Source: Sphingobium lactosutens (GTDB lineage Bacteria; Pseudomonadota; Alphaproteobacteria; Sphingomonadales; Sphingomonadaceae). From it: a stretch of DNA of 64,000 bases. Location of the stretch: NCBI RefSeq assembly GCF_013393185.1, contig NZ_QJQX01000061.1, positions 1 to 64,000 of the forward strand, given 5' to 3'. The notes below the pieces were generated by a model. The model worked only from the letters and a program-made list of their open reading frames with translations, was not told the origin of the DNA and searched no databases. Below are positions 36,357 through 45,099 of the stretch, in pieces (positions within the stretch are counted from its first letter, which is position 1; each line of letters opens with the position of its first letter). The position numbers and the translations under genes are program-made.

Positions 36357-37127
36357 TCAGCTATGCGTCCAGCCTCCATCAACGACGATATTTTGCCCCG
36401 TTATGAAGCTCGCGTCGTCGGAAAGCAGAAAAGAGACTGTGCCTGCATAATCGTCGGGAACAGCGACCCGCTTTATGCACTGCAATTTCGCCAAGGGCTC
36501 CAAAAGCTCTCGCCGCTGGGGTTCATTCTCCACCGTCTTGGTCCTGGTGATGCTCGGGGCGACGCCGTTGACAGTTATGCCCCAATCCCCGACTTCCCGG
36601 GAAAGCGAGCGCACGAACCCGATTACCGCACCTTTACTCGCGACATAGTGGGTCAGGTTGGCGACCCCTAACTGAAACGTGTTGGAGGTAATGGCGACTA
36701 TACGGCCCCATCCACGCGACCGCATGCCCGGCAAAAACGCCCGCACCAGAAAATAGAGCGAGTCGATATTGACCGCGAAGACACGGCGCCATTCGCCAAA
36801 ATCGATCTCGTCTACGGGTTTCATCGGATAAATGCCGGCGGCGTGGACAATCGCATCGACTTCGATACCCCGTGTGGCGATATCCGACGCGAAATCCGCA
36901 ATTGACCGGCTATCTGTGAGATTGCAGCGAAGCCACTCAACCGTTCCCTGAGCGCCAGCTGCAAGCGCAACGCTTTCGCTCGCGTCGGCGACATCGCAGA
37001 TCAAAATATGAGCGCCTTCCTCTGCGAGGCGGTGGACGAACGCCTGTCCGATGCCGTTGCTCCCTCCCGTCACTATGATAGTCTTTCCGGAATGGCGTTT
37101 TTCCTCATGCTGCGGAGCATTCGCCAT
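36357..37127 (-). CDS. Short-chain dehydrogenase/reductase (SDR)
   Basis: A classical SDR of 256 residues: VTGGSNGIGQAF, ICDVADASES, HAAGIYP, catalytic HYVASKGAVIGFVR, the NGVAPSITRT segment and C-terminal TGQNIVVDGGW. It resembles the SDR at 26804 in the C-terminal half. It is 121 bases downstream of the Rieske oxygenase gene on the minus strand, so an obvious role is dehydrogenation of the alcohol or cis-diol that the oxygenase forms; this is inferred from context. Confidence 0.9.
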   Translation of the reverse strand: MANAPQHEEKRHSGKTIIVTGGSNGIGQAFVHRLAEEGAHILICDVADASESVALAAGAQGTVEWLRCNLTDSRSIADFASDIATRGIEVDAIVHAAGIYPMKPVDEIDFGEWRRVFAVNIDSLYFLVRAFLPGMRSRGWGRIVAITSNTFQLGVANLTHYVASKGAVIGFVRSLSREVGDWGITVNGVAPSITRTKTVENEPQRRELLEPLAKLQCIKRVAVPDDYAGTVSFLLSDDASFITGQNIVVDGGWTHS

Positions 37128-37248
37128 CAGCCTATCCTTTCGTCGAGCAAGCCCTGGTCCGCGTCGGAGTCACGGGCGGCGGCCCTAATTTGGGAAGGCG
37201 CGGTGAGGCTGTCACGGCGCCTCACGGCGACCTGGGAAAACGGCAGCA

Positions 37249-38343
37249 TCATGCCGAAATGGGCGCGATTAGAAGGGACGAATTCTCGCCATCGTCTTCG
37301 ATCTCATCCGGCGAACCCGACTCTTCAAGGATAAGTTTGCGCATGATTCTGCGTGCCTGCAGGGCGGCCCGATCGCCTTTGTTGATGACGGGCGTCATGG
37401 TCAAAATGTCCCAGTCGCTTCCCATATTGGACTGAACCGCCTCAATGATGCGCCGATCCTGCTCGAAGGCGAAGGTCTGGGCCTTACGCCAGAAGTCGAT
37501 CGCGGTCGTATCGCCGTTGTGGAACGACAACGAAGTTCCGTAGAAATAGTGGGTCGTCGTTGCCGTCTCGGGCGTTATGGCGTCCATGCTCAGCAACTGA
37601 AGACCCTGTTCGCGCTTGCCACCGACGGGCATGACGCCCACGTCAAGCATGAGATTGGACGCAGGCTCCCAGTGCATATCGATCCAGAAATCGACATTCC
37701 CCTGGGCCCATGGATCTCTGATAGTCTCGGCCCAGCCTGCAACCATGGGAGCATCCGGGACGAACCAGCGATCCACCAGGCCCCGGTCGGTTCGCTCCGT
37801 TTTGCTGGTCGTTCGATCGGCAAGTTCGGGGTCGCCCAATATACCTTCGTGCACGAAATTGATGTGAGAGAGATCTAGCAGGTTGTCGACAACCAGTAGG
37901 TAATTTCCCTTCACATGCATATATTGCGTATCGGCGCGCCAATCCGGATGATCATAATACCACCAGTCCGGTATGAGATTGGCATCCGCATCGGTCGCCA
38001 GTCCCATCCAGATCCAGATCATGCCGTGGCGCTCTTCCAACGGATAGGCGCGTACACACGCATTAGGATGCAGCTTTTCGTTCGGCTGGGTTGGATTGTT
38101 GAGGCACTTGCCGCCGCGTCCAAATTCCATACCGTGATAGCCGCAGGCGATACCCTCGTGCGTCATCCGGCCGACAGAAAGGGGCGCAAAGCGGTGCGGA
38201 CAACGGTCTTCCAGCGCCAACGCCTCGCCGGCGCGTGTTCTGAATAATACGACCTTCTCGTTTAGGAACGTCCTCGCAAGCGGTTCTAGCCGCGTCACCT
38301 CTCGCGAATATGCGGCCAAATACCAACGGTTCTTAAGAAACAT
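37249..38343 (-). CDS. Rieske non-heme iron oxygenase, alpha subunit
   Basis: A protein of 364 residues from ATG 38343 (GGAAAGGA upstream); the frame extends further to 38487 but those residues look unrelated. Rieske ligands are C48-H50 (CPHRFAP) and C67-H70 (CGYH). The iron site is DNLLDLSHINFVH (D-x3-D-x2-H-x4-H). Same architecture and ligand positions as the enzyme at 11539, but a distinct sequence. It probably hydroxylates or demethylates an aromatic compound with electrons from an unlinked reductase. It heads a minus-strand unit with an SDR and an EthD protein. Confidence 0.92.
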   Translation of the reverse strand: MFLKNRWYLAAYSREVTRLEPLARTFLNEKVVLFRTRAGEALALEDRCPHRFAPLSVGRMTHEGIACGYHGMEFGRGGKCLNNPTQPNEKLHPNACVRAYPLEERHGMIWIWMGLATDADANLIPDWWYYDHPDWRADTQYMHVKGNYLLVVDNLLDLSHINFVHEGILGDPELADRTTSKTERTDRGLVDRWFVPDAPMVAGWAETIRDPWAQGNVDFWIDMHWEPASNLMLDVGVMPVGGKREQGLQLLSMDAITPETATTTHYFYGTSLSFHNGDTTAIDFWRKAQTFAFEQDRRIIEAVQSNMGSDWDILTMTPVINKGDRAALQARRIMRKLILEESGSPDEIEDDGENSSLLIAPISA

Positions 38344-38874
38344 CCCGCAATCCTTTCCACCTGCTTTACCAATACCGTTCGGCCCAACGCGGAAGCCTTC
38401 AGCCGCCAGCGACCGGATGACATGCTCTTCCAGCTCGGGCTGGACCAACCATGGACATTCGGGCCCGCGTGGACGGACTTGCGTCATTGTTTTGGTGGAC
38501 CCTTGTATCCCTGGGGGGTTTCTTCACCTTTCTTATGGCTGGAAATGACGGTCTGCGGTGACACCGCATTGGCATTTTTGGCCCAGAATGGATTGCCTCG
38601 GCCCCCTCGTTGGCAAGTGCCGTGCGACTGATCCGTTGAAGGAAGTCGCCGCCCAGATCTGACTTCAACTGATACGAATACGGAAAATGAGTGCCACCTC
38701 GAACCCGTCGGGTTGATCAGGTTGTTTGACGTCTTGGCGCCGGAGCCCGGTCCTTAAGGCCAGGCTCGCATCGGTTTGTGGGACATCTATCCTTCGACAA
38801 AAGATAGGTGCGTGCTTGAAGGGCGGTGCGCAACCTCAGACCCCCAAGCACTTAGAACTCCGAGAGAGGGTAAC
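38344..38874. other. Divergent 531-base control region
   Basis: This separates the minus-strand Rieske unit from the plus-strand LLM/MhpB unit. It contains box B (38800-38811) and, 5 bases before it, the partly inverted CATCTATCCTT (38784-38794), which pairs with 9 of 11 positions of AAAGATAGGTG. No intact conserved gene is evident inside; frames that cross it are not family-like. Confidence 0.6.
38800..38811 (+). promoter_or_regulatory. Regulon box B, AAAGATAGGTGC
   Basis: Box B ends 63 bases before the ATG of the LLM flavoprotein gene, exactly the spacing of box C to its gene. An imperfect inverted half site (CATCTATCCTT, 38784-38794) sits to its left. After the box comes GTGCTTGAA, matching the GTGCG after box C in the first four bases. 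Likely binding site for the MalT-type activator coded at 55322. Confidence 0.65.
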
Positions 38875-40101
38875 ATGGAAGTTGCATTGTTCGTTCCGCC
38901 AACCGTGGGCCCCGCTGAGGAGTTGATGAAGGGCCTCGCTGGGCGGCGCACTGACTTGTACCAGGTGATGCTCAAGAACCTGGTCGAGATCGCCCAGTAT
39001 ATCGACGAGTTCGGGTATTATGGGATAGGATTCACGGAGCATCACCTTTCCGTTGAAGGAATGACGTTGTCGAATAGTCCGGCGATGCTTGGAACATATC
39101 TCGGATCAAGAACCAAGAATTTGAAGTTCGGCGCGATGGGATACGTCCTTCCCGTTGCCGATCCGCTACGGGTAGCCGTGGAAGTATCGATGCTCGATCA
39201 GATGACCCAAGGGCGGGCTTTTGTCGGTTTCGCGAGGGGTATCCAGACGCGCTGGATCAATACAATGGCCCAGCATCGTTATTCTCTCAGTGATAATATC
39301 ACAGATCCGCAGCGCTATGACGATGATCGGCGACGGCTATTTTATGAGAATCTTGAAATTATTCTGAAGGCTTGGGACAATGACACGTTTTCCCACAAGG
39401 GCGAATTTTGGACGATCCCGGCGCCCCGCACGGATTGGCCGGCACAACGCATGACGAGGGAAATGGGCGGCCGCAGCCTGGACGCCGAGGGCAACCTGGT
39501 CGAGATCGGCATCGCGCCGGCGATGTATAACCGCAAGCGGCCACCAATGTTCGAACCCTTCTCCGTCAGCAACCGGTCCATCGAACTTGCAGCAGCAAAC
39601 GGGCTGATTCCGATTGGGATCATGTGCGACCCAGGCATTGTCTCTGAGCAGGTGGACGCGGCGCAGCGCGGATGGGAAAAGGCGGGGGTGTACACCAAGC
39701 GAGGCGAAAAGCTTGGATTCGCGCGTTATATGATCGTTGGCGAGACCGACGCGGAGGCGCGCGAATTTGCGGAGCTCGCCATGTTCGAATGGACCTATTT
39801 TTTTGCGCAGTTCGGCTACAATGCAGTTCTGGCAAAGCCGGGAGAGGACTGGAAGTCAATTCCCTCGACGGTTGAAAAGTTCATCGAACGCGGGATCCTC
39901 TTCTGTGGCAGTCCCGACACGGTGAACCGCCAGCTCGAGGCCGCGTTCAAATTTATGCCTGTCGAGTATCTGTGGCTCTTCACGCCAAACGAGCTTCTTC
40001 CACAAGCGAAGATGATGAAACATCTGGACTTGCTCACCCACAAAGTCCTTCCGAACTTCACCGACCGGATCGGTCATAGCCGATCGAAAAACGCGGCCTA
40101 A
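38875..40101 (+). CDS. LLM-class flavin-dependent monooxygenase (luciferase-like)
   Basis: A bacterial-luciferase-like TIM-barrel protein of 408 residues: EHHLSVEGMTLSNSP, LPVADPLRVAVEVSMLDQMTQGR (typical for LLM enzymes) and FVGFARGIQ. It needs reduced FMN, for which the flavin reductase at 58791 in the same regulon is the natural partner. LLM enzymes perform hydroxylations, Baeyer-Villiger insertions or desulfonation; the exact chemistry is open. It is the first gene of the unit with the C-C hydrolase and extradiol dioxygenase. GAGAGAGGG lies a few bases before the start. Confidence 0.9.
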   Translation: MEVALFVPPTVGPAEELMKGLAGRRTDLYQVMLKNLVEIAQYIDEFGYYGIGFTEHHLSVEGMTLSNSPAMLGTYLGSRTKNLKFGAMGYVLPVADPLRVAVEVSMLDQMTQGRAFVGFARGIQTRWINTMAQHRYSLSDNITDPQRYDDDRRRLFYENLEIILKAWDNDTFSHKGEFWTIPAPRTDWPAQRMTREMGGRSLDAEGNLVEIGIAPAMYNRKRPPMFEPFSVSNRSIELAAANGLIPIGIMCDPGIVSEQVDAAQRGWEKAGVYTKRGEKLGFARYMIVGETDAEAREFAELAMFEWTYFFAQFGYNAVLAKPGEDWKSIPSTVEKFIERGILFCGSPDTVNRQLEAAFKFMPVEYLWLFTPNELLPQAKMMKHLDLLTHKVLPNFTDRIGHSRSKNAA

Positions 40102-40111
40102 GGAGGGCAAT

Positions 40112-40993
40112 ATGGGACAGCAGTATGAAAGCCTGTGGAGTGACATCCACCGCAGTTCGTTCACGCAAGCCTATGTCGATGCGGCCGGTATCAGGACGCG
40201 CTATATTCAGGCAGGTCCTGACACGGCGCCGACGGTTATCTTCTTGCATGGTACGGGCGGGCACGCCGAAGCATTCCTGCGCAATCTCGACGCGCATGCG
40301 GCACATTTCAACGTGTTGCTCGTCGATTATCTCGGTCATGGTTGGACCGATAAACCGGCTATTGACTATGAAATCCCGGATTACGTCAAGCACCTAGCCG
40401 ATTTCATGGATGCTGTCGGCGTCAAATCGGCATCGCTGTGCGGAGAGTCGATGGGGGGCTGGATCGCTGCTGCCTTTGCAATCGCACACCCGGCCAGGGT
40501 CGATCGGTTGATCCTTAATACGATGGGCGGTTCGACGATGAACGCGACCGTCAGCCAGACCGTCATCGACAAGACGATGGCGGCGGTGGAGGATCCCGCG
40601 GCGCATGTTCGCGCACGGCTCGAATGGCTGATGGCCGATCCGAAGGTCGTGACCGACGACCTGGTCGCGTGTAGGCAGCGGATATATGCCCAACCCGGCA
40701 TGCGCGAGACCATGCGCAAGATCCTTTGTCTGCAGGAGCCCGAACCGCGGTTGCGGAATCTGATGACAGAGGATAACATGTCGAAAATCAGCGCCCCGAC
40801 CCTGGTTGTTTGGACGACCAAGGATCCGACGGCATCGGTCGAGGTCGGCGAGCGCATCGCGAGTTGGGTCCCCGGGGCGCAATTCACCGTCATGGCGGAT
40901 TGTGGACATTGGCCGCAATATGAGGATCCCGACACCTATAACAGGTTGAGCGTTGAATTTTTGCTGGGGCGTGCGGTTCAGGAGGCGGCGTAA
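40112..40993 (+). CDS. Meta-cleavage-product C-C hydrolase (alpha/beta hydrolase, MhpC/BphD-like)
   Basis: A protein of 293 residues: oxyanion region FLHGTGGHAEAF, nucleophile elbow GESMGGW (Ser113), Asp in WTTKDPTAS and His in DCGHWPQYEDP, the layout of MhpC/BphD/HsaD. It would hydrolyse the ring-fission product from the following dioxygenase into 2-hydroxypenta-2,4-dienoate and a side-chain acid. AGGAGGG precedes the start. Its stop overlaps the dioxygenase start by one base. Confidence 0.9.
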   Translation: MGQQYESLWSDIHRSSFTQAYVDAAGIRTRYIQAGPDTAPTVIFLHGTGGHAEAFLRNLDAHAAHFNVLLVDYLGHGWTDKPAIDYEIPDYVKHLADFMDAVGVKSASLCGESMGGWIAAAFAIAHPARVDRLILNTMGGSTMNATVSQTVIDKTMAAVEDPAAHVRARLEWLMADPKVVTDDLVACRQRIYAQPGMRETMRKILCLQEPEPRLRNLMTEDNMSKISAPTLVVWTTKDPTASVEVGERIASWVPGAQFTVMADCGHWPQYEDPDTYNRLSVEFLLGRAVQEAA

Positions 40994-41949
40994 TGGGCGT
41001 TGAACTCCTCTGCACCTCACACTCGCCGCTGATCAATGTCGACGGTCAGGCGCCGGCGGAGCCCACGTCGCGCGTGGACGATCTTTTCGGGACACTCGCG
41101 GGTGACCTGGCAACGCGGCCGCCCAAGTTCGTGATCCAGTTCGGCAATGATCATAACAGCGGCATGGCTCTAAAGCTCATGCCACCCTTCATGGTTGCGC
41201 TGCGTGCGCGCGCTGTAGGCGACTTCGATACGTCGCAGGGACCGATGCTGGTCGACGAAGCGACCGGCCGGGCCCTGGTCAAGTACCTGCACGGGGCGGG
41301 TGTGGACGTCGCCACATCCTACGACGCCTATCTCGATCACGGATTTGTCGTCGCGCAGGATCGCCTGTTCGGTGGTATCGACAAGATACCGGTGATCCCG
41401 ATCTTCATCAACTGCGGCGGTGATCTACGGACACCTCTCGATCGCGTGCTGGCCCTCGGCACGGCCGTCGGCGAATTTATCCGCCGGGAGCACGCCGCGG
41501 ACGATGTCCTGATCCTGGGCTCGGGCGGATTGTCGCACGACCCGCCACTTCCAGACTTCATGACTTCGGACGGGATCATGCAGCAACGCATGATCGACGG
41601 CACGCAGTGGACGGCGCAATCGCTGCGGGAACGCACAGAGCGCGTATCGGAGATGGGACGCGAGCATGCCCTCAATGGCGGTGGTCTGCAGGCGCTCAAT
41701 CCCGGCTGGGACCGAATGATCCTGCAGCATCTGGCGGCTGGGCGATTGGAAGACATTGCAGCGATGGACGACGCCGAGGTCGTTCGCCTGGGCGGCCGGG
41801 GAGCGAGCGAGATCCGTAACTGGCTAGCAGCCTTTGCTGCGCTCAGAGCGGTTCGGGGAAGCTATTCCGCGGAGGAACTGTACTACGAGGCGGTTCCGGC
41901 CTGGATTGTTGGTTTTGCGGCAATGCGTGCACGGGCTTGCATCGCCTAG
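40993..41949 (+). CDS. mhpB: Extradiol ring-cleavage dioxygenase, MhpB-type (LigB superfamily)
   Basis: A protein of 318 residues that parallels E. coli MhpB (314 residues) from end to end: CTSHSPLINV at the N-terminus, FGNDHNSG, LMPPFMVAL, DHGFVVAQ, PVIPIFIN, LGSGGLSHDPP, LNPGWDRMIL, SEIRNWLAAFAAL and PAWIVGF at the C-terminus. The conserved His and Glu positions for the non-heme Fe(II) are in place. MhpB cleaves 2,3-dihydroxyphenylpropionate between C1 and C2, so a 3-alkyl-substituted catechol with a carboxylated side chain is the expected substrate type. Confidence 0.93.
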   Translation: MGVELLCTSHSPLINVDGQAPAEPTSRVDDLFGTLAGDLATRPPKFVIQFGNDHNSGMALKLMPPFMVALRARAVGDFDTSQGPMLVDEATGRALVKYLHGAGVDVATSYDAYLDHGFVVAQDRLFGGIDKIPVIPIFINCGGDLRTPLDRVLALGTAVGEFIRREHAADDVLILGSGGLSHDPPLPDFMTSDGIMQQRMIDGTQWTAQSLRERTERVSEMGREHALNGGGLQALNPGWDRMILQHLAAGRLEDIAAMDDAEVVRLGGRGASEIRNWLAAFAALRAVRGSYSAEELYYEAVPAWIVGFAAMRARACIA

Positions 41950-41965
41950 ATATATGAGGGCTGTA

Positions 41966-42901
41966 ATGTACATCGATCCAGCGGCTCGGTCCTTCCTGGC
42001 CGAACTCGAAAATTCCTCAGAACCGGCTCCCGAAACGATCGCAGAGCAGCGCGTCGCCTTTAGCGCGCTGTGGCGATCGATGGCGCCGCCGGCGCCGGAT
42101 GTCCATGAAATTGTAACACTGACCATTCCCGTGGAATCCGGTTCGATCGACTGTCTGGTCTACCGCCCCCGCGCATCCAGCGCGGCCCTTCCTGCTGTGA
42201 TATTCTTTCACGGCGGAGGCGGAATCACGCTCTCGCCTGAGGATTTTGACGCGACAAGCCGCATGCTGGCCCTTGATGCCGATTGTGTGGTGATCGTTCC
42301 GCGATATCGGCAGGCCCCTGAACATCCTTTTCCGACACCGCTCGAAGATTGCAGTGCAACCCATAGCTGGGTGGGCGCCCATGCCGGCGAGTTCGGCATC
42401 GACCCGGACCGCATCGCCGTGGCAGGCGATAGCGCGGGCGGATATCTGGCCGCAGCGGTCTGCCAGGAAGCAAAGCGTCACCGTCAAAGGGGGCCGCTGG
42501 CACAGATACTCCTATATCCCATGCTCGATATGGCCGGCGCCGCACCCAGCAGGTTCGATCGCGCTTATTTCGTGACGGAAGAGGCCCTGAAACGCACCGT
42601 CGACCTACACTTTGGCGATGCAGTTCTGGATCCACGGGCATCTCCGTTGCGCGAGCCCGACCTGACCGCTCTCCCGCCGGCATTGCTCATCACGACCGAC
42701 CTTGATCCGTTGGTTGATGAAGGTCGCGCTTATGCCCATCGGTTGCGCGCCGCCGGCATACCGGTCTCCTATTTCTGCTATGAGGGGCAAGTCCATGGTT
42801 TCTTCTCCTTTGGAGGGCGCATGGAAGAGGGGAACCGGTGCGTGGCGCATGTCGCAAGCTATCTGCGGCACGCCTTTGATCGATTCCTGCCGGCTCGCTG
42901 A
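41966..42901 (+). CDS. Alpha/beta hydrolase fold-3 (HSL-type) esterase
   Basis: A protein of 311 residues with the HSL-family oxyanion motif FFHGGGGIT, nucleophile elbow GDSAGGYLA, Asp in TDLDPLVDEG and His in GQVHGFFSF. It fits the carboxylesterase/hormone-sensitive-lipase group of about 310 residues. It could release an aromatic ester or open a lactone. GAGGG five bases before ATG 41966 decides the start; ATG 41954 is also in frame. Sixteen bases after the dioxygenase stop, same unit. Confidence 0.88.
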   Translation: MYIDPAARSFLAELENSSEPAPETIAEQRVAFSALWRSMAPPAPDVHEIVTLTIPVESGSIDCLVYRPRASSAALPAVIFFHGGGGITLSPEDFDATSRMLALDADCVVIVPRYRQAPEHPFPTPLEDCSATHSWVGAHAGEFGIDPDRIAVAGDSAGGYLAAAVCQEAKRHRQRGPLAQILLYPMLDMAGAAPSRFDRAYFVTEEALKRTVDLHFGDAVLDPRASPLREPDLTALPPALLITTDLDPLVDEGRAYAHRLRAAGIPVSYFCYEGQVHGFFSFGGRMEEGNRCVAHVASYLRHAFDRFLPAR

Positions 42902-42913
42902 GAAAACCGGGCC

Positions 42914-44035
42914 ATGCGGGAACGAATGGATTGCGTGGTCGTCGGCGCCGGCGTCGTAGGGCTGGCCGTCGCGCGCGCCTTGGCTCTGTCAGGACGCGAA
43001 GTTTTGGTGTTGGAGCAAGAGAACATTATCGGCAGCCATACCAGCAGCCGGAATTCCGAGGTTGTTCACGCGGGCATTTATTACACGCCGGATTCACTCA
43101 AGGCCCGGCTCTGTCGGCGCGGTCGCGATCTCCTATACTCCTATTGTATCGAGCGCGGGCTGGGTCATTCCCGCTGTGGCAAACTCATCATTGCTGTCGA
43201 TCCGGACCAGCTGGAGAAGCTCGAGGCCGTAAGTGCCTATGCCGCACGCAATGACGTCCACGATCTCGTTCGCGTGTCCGGTGCGGAAATCGCGGAGCTG
43301 GAACCCAACGTCGTGGCGATAGCGGGCCTGCTCTCTCCCTCAACTGGGATCGTCGACAGCCACGCGCTGATGACGAGCTATGAAGGCGATATCGAAAATA
43401 GCGGCGGGATGGTTGTCTGCCGGTCCCGCGTCGAGCGCATCGAGCAATCCGGCGGCGACTTGATATGCTATCCTGGCGATCCGGACGGTATCGAAATCGC
43501 GGCGCGGACCGTCATCAATGCAGCAGGGCTGTTTGCCCAGGACCTCGCCAACTCGACCAGCGGCCTACATGAGGCGCAAATTCCGCGTCAGCATCTGGCA
43601 AAGGCGCATTACTACACGCTCAATGGCCGGCAGCCGTTCAAGCGACTCATCTATCCTGCCAACAACAAGGATGGTGGGCAGAGCATCCATGTAACAATCG
43701 ACCTAGGCGGTCAGGTGAAATTCGGTCCGGACATGCGCTGGGTGTCCACGATCGATTATGATTTCGATGACAGCAAACGGCAGGATTTCATCGCGGCAAT
43801 CAAGAGCTACTATCCCACCCTCGATCCTGAAAACCTGGTCCCGGGCTATACGGGGATTCGTCCGCGAATATTCGGCCCGTCAGAGGAAACCGCCGATTTT
43901 CGTATCGACGGCCCCTCCGTCCATGGTGTGGAAGGGCTCATAAACCTATTCGGTATCGAATCCCCGGGCCTGACCGCAAGCATGGCCATCGGCGACTATG
44001 TATCGCAGATGGCCAAAACCGCTATTCGGGGCTGA
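42914..44035 (+). CDS. FAD-dependent oxidoreductase, L-2-hydroxyglutarate oxidase-like (LhgO)
   Basis: A protein of 373 residues of the DAO family: dinucleotide motif VVGAGVVGLAVARALAL, then SRNSEVVHAGIYYTP, characteristic of L-2-hydroxyglutarate dehydrogenase, and GIRPRIFGP plus GIESPGLTASMAIG near the C-terminus. LhgO oxidises L-2-hydroxyglutarate to 2-oxoglutarate via FAD and the quinone pool. In this setting a substituted 2-hydroxyglutarate is a plausible substrate, since the operon at 45100 starts with a decarboxylase of 2-oxoacid type. Overlaps the convergent lactonase gene by 14 bases. Confidence 0.9.
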   Translation: MRERMDCVVVGAGVVGLAVARALALSGREVLVLEQENIIGSHTSSRNSEVVHAGIYYTPDSLKARLCRRGRDLLYSYCIERGLGHSRCGKLIIAVDPDQLEKLEAVSAYAARNDVHDLVRVSGAEIAELEPNVVAIAGLLSPSTGIVDSHALMTSYEGDIENSGGMVVCRSRVERIEQSGGDLICYPGDPDGIEIAARTVINAAGLFAQDLANSTSGLHEAQIPRQHLAKAHYYTLNGRQPFKRLIYPANNKDGGQSIHVTIDLGGQVKFGPDMRWVSTIDYDFDDSKRQDFIAAIKSYYPTLDPENLVPGYTGIRPRIFGPSEETADFRIDGPSVHGVEGLINLFGIESPGLTASMAIGDYVSQMAKTAIRG

Positions 44036-44939
44036 AGTTCAAGGCCAGCCCCGGCCGCGGCCACTTCAGCTTGACCAGCTGGCCCATGCAGCCGAGCGTG
44101 ACATAGGCCGTGCGCCGATCGCTTCCGCCGAAGCAGATATTTGTCGTTCCGGGGTCCGGGAGCGGGACATGTTCGACGAGATTTCCCTGAGGATCGATCA
44201 CTGTGATGCCGCCGCGCGCGAGCGTCGCAACGCAAACGTTCCCACATTCTTCTACCGCCAGTGAATCGTACAGATCGAATCCTGGGGCACCATAGAGAAG
44301 CGATTCACCATTGAGAAGTCCGGCCGGAACTGCTGCGCGTCCCGGTTCGGGTAAATTATACCGCCATACACGGCCGACCATTGTTTCCGCGACATAGAGC
44401 CATTGTTCGTCGGGCGACAGCCCGACACCATTGGCGTGGCTGCAGGGATAGACTTGTTCAGATATGAAACTCCCATCTGCTTTCGCATAATAGACGGCGC
44501 CGACGTCTTCAGTGCGCGCACGGCGCTTTCCATTGTCGGTGAACCACATGCCACCGTGGCGGTCGAAGACCAGATCGTTCGGCGCCTTGAGCGGCTCACC
44601 CTCACAGTGGGTATAGAGCGTCTCGACCTGACCGGTATCGAGGTCGACAGCCTGAATGGATCCGCCTCGGTATCCCGCAGGCTGATGGCCGGGAATCAAC
44701 ATGCCGTCACGCTCATGCCATTCCATACCGCCATTGTTGCAGACGTAGCACCGCCCATCTGGACCGATAGCCAGGCCATTGGGTCCGCCACCGAGATCAG
44801 CGACGACGCTGACTTTGCCCTCCGGGTCGACACGACTGACTGTTCCGCGCTCGATCTCGACAAGCAGGATACTCCCATCGGGCATGGCGATGGGGCCTTC
44901 CGGAAAGCGCAAGCCATCTGCGACAACCTCATAATGCAT
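44022..44939 (-). CDS. SMP-30/gluconolactonase-family lactonase
   Basis: A six-bladed beta-propeller protein of 305 residues: GLRFPEGPIAMPDGSILLVE (Glu ligand near the N-terminus), GGPNGLAIGPDGRCYVCNNGG, APNDLVFDRHGGMWFTDNGK and HANGVGLSPDEQWLYVAET, each with metal-binding Asn/Asp positions typical of the family. It hydrolyses lactones with a divalent metal. It faces the operon headed by box C and is convergent with the LhgO-like gene; a gamma-lactone of a 2-hydroxy-methylglutarate-type acid is a conceivable substrate. Confidence 0.9.
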   Translation of the reverse strand: MHYEVVADGLRFPEGPIAMPDGSILLVEIERGTVSRVDPEGKVSVVADLGGGPNGLAIGPDGRCYVCNNGGMEWHERDGMLIPGHQPAGYRGGSIQAVDLDTGQVETLYTHCEGEPLKAPNDLVFDRHGGMWFTDNGKRRARTEDVGAVYYAKADGSFISEQVYPCSHANGVGLSPDEQWLYVAETMVGRVWRYNLPEPGRAAVPAGLLNGESLLYGAPGFDLYDSLAVEECGNVCVATLARGGITVIDPQGNLVEHVPLPDPGTTNICFGGSDRRTAYVTLGCMGQLVKLKWPRPGLALNFSPE

Positions 44940-45024
44940 CTGGATCTCCTCTTTTTGGGATCGCCTGTATGATGCGCGAACGTGCGCGTCTCACCATCCG
45001 AAAGGAGGGATGTGTTGCTGGTCA

Positions 45025-45036
45025 AAAGTTAGGTGC
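45025..45036 (+). promoter_or_regulatory. Regulon box C, AAAGTTAGGTGC
   Basis: Identical in sequence to box A and ending 63 bases before the ATG at 45100, the same spacing as box B to its gene. It controls presumably the nine-enzyme run 45100-55353. A CCATCCGAAAG string at 44995-45004 to the left repeats the left flank and first bases of box A, and may be a second weak site toward the divergent lactonase gene. Confidence 0.68.
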
Positions 45037-45099
45037 GTGCGTCCAGAAGCTCCTGTCTAAACTTCTGAGCGCCCCAAGATGGATCGAGGAGGGGAATAT

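Noticed and set aside
35790..38343. A regulon box for the minus-strand Rieske/SDR/EthD unit.
   Set aside because: The only candidate, the inverted CATCTATCCTT at 38784-38794, has mismatches at three positions and lies 441 bases from the Rieske start. It fits better as a partner half site of box B.
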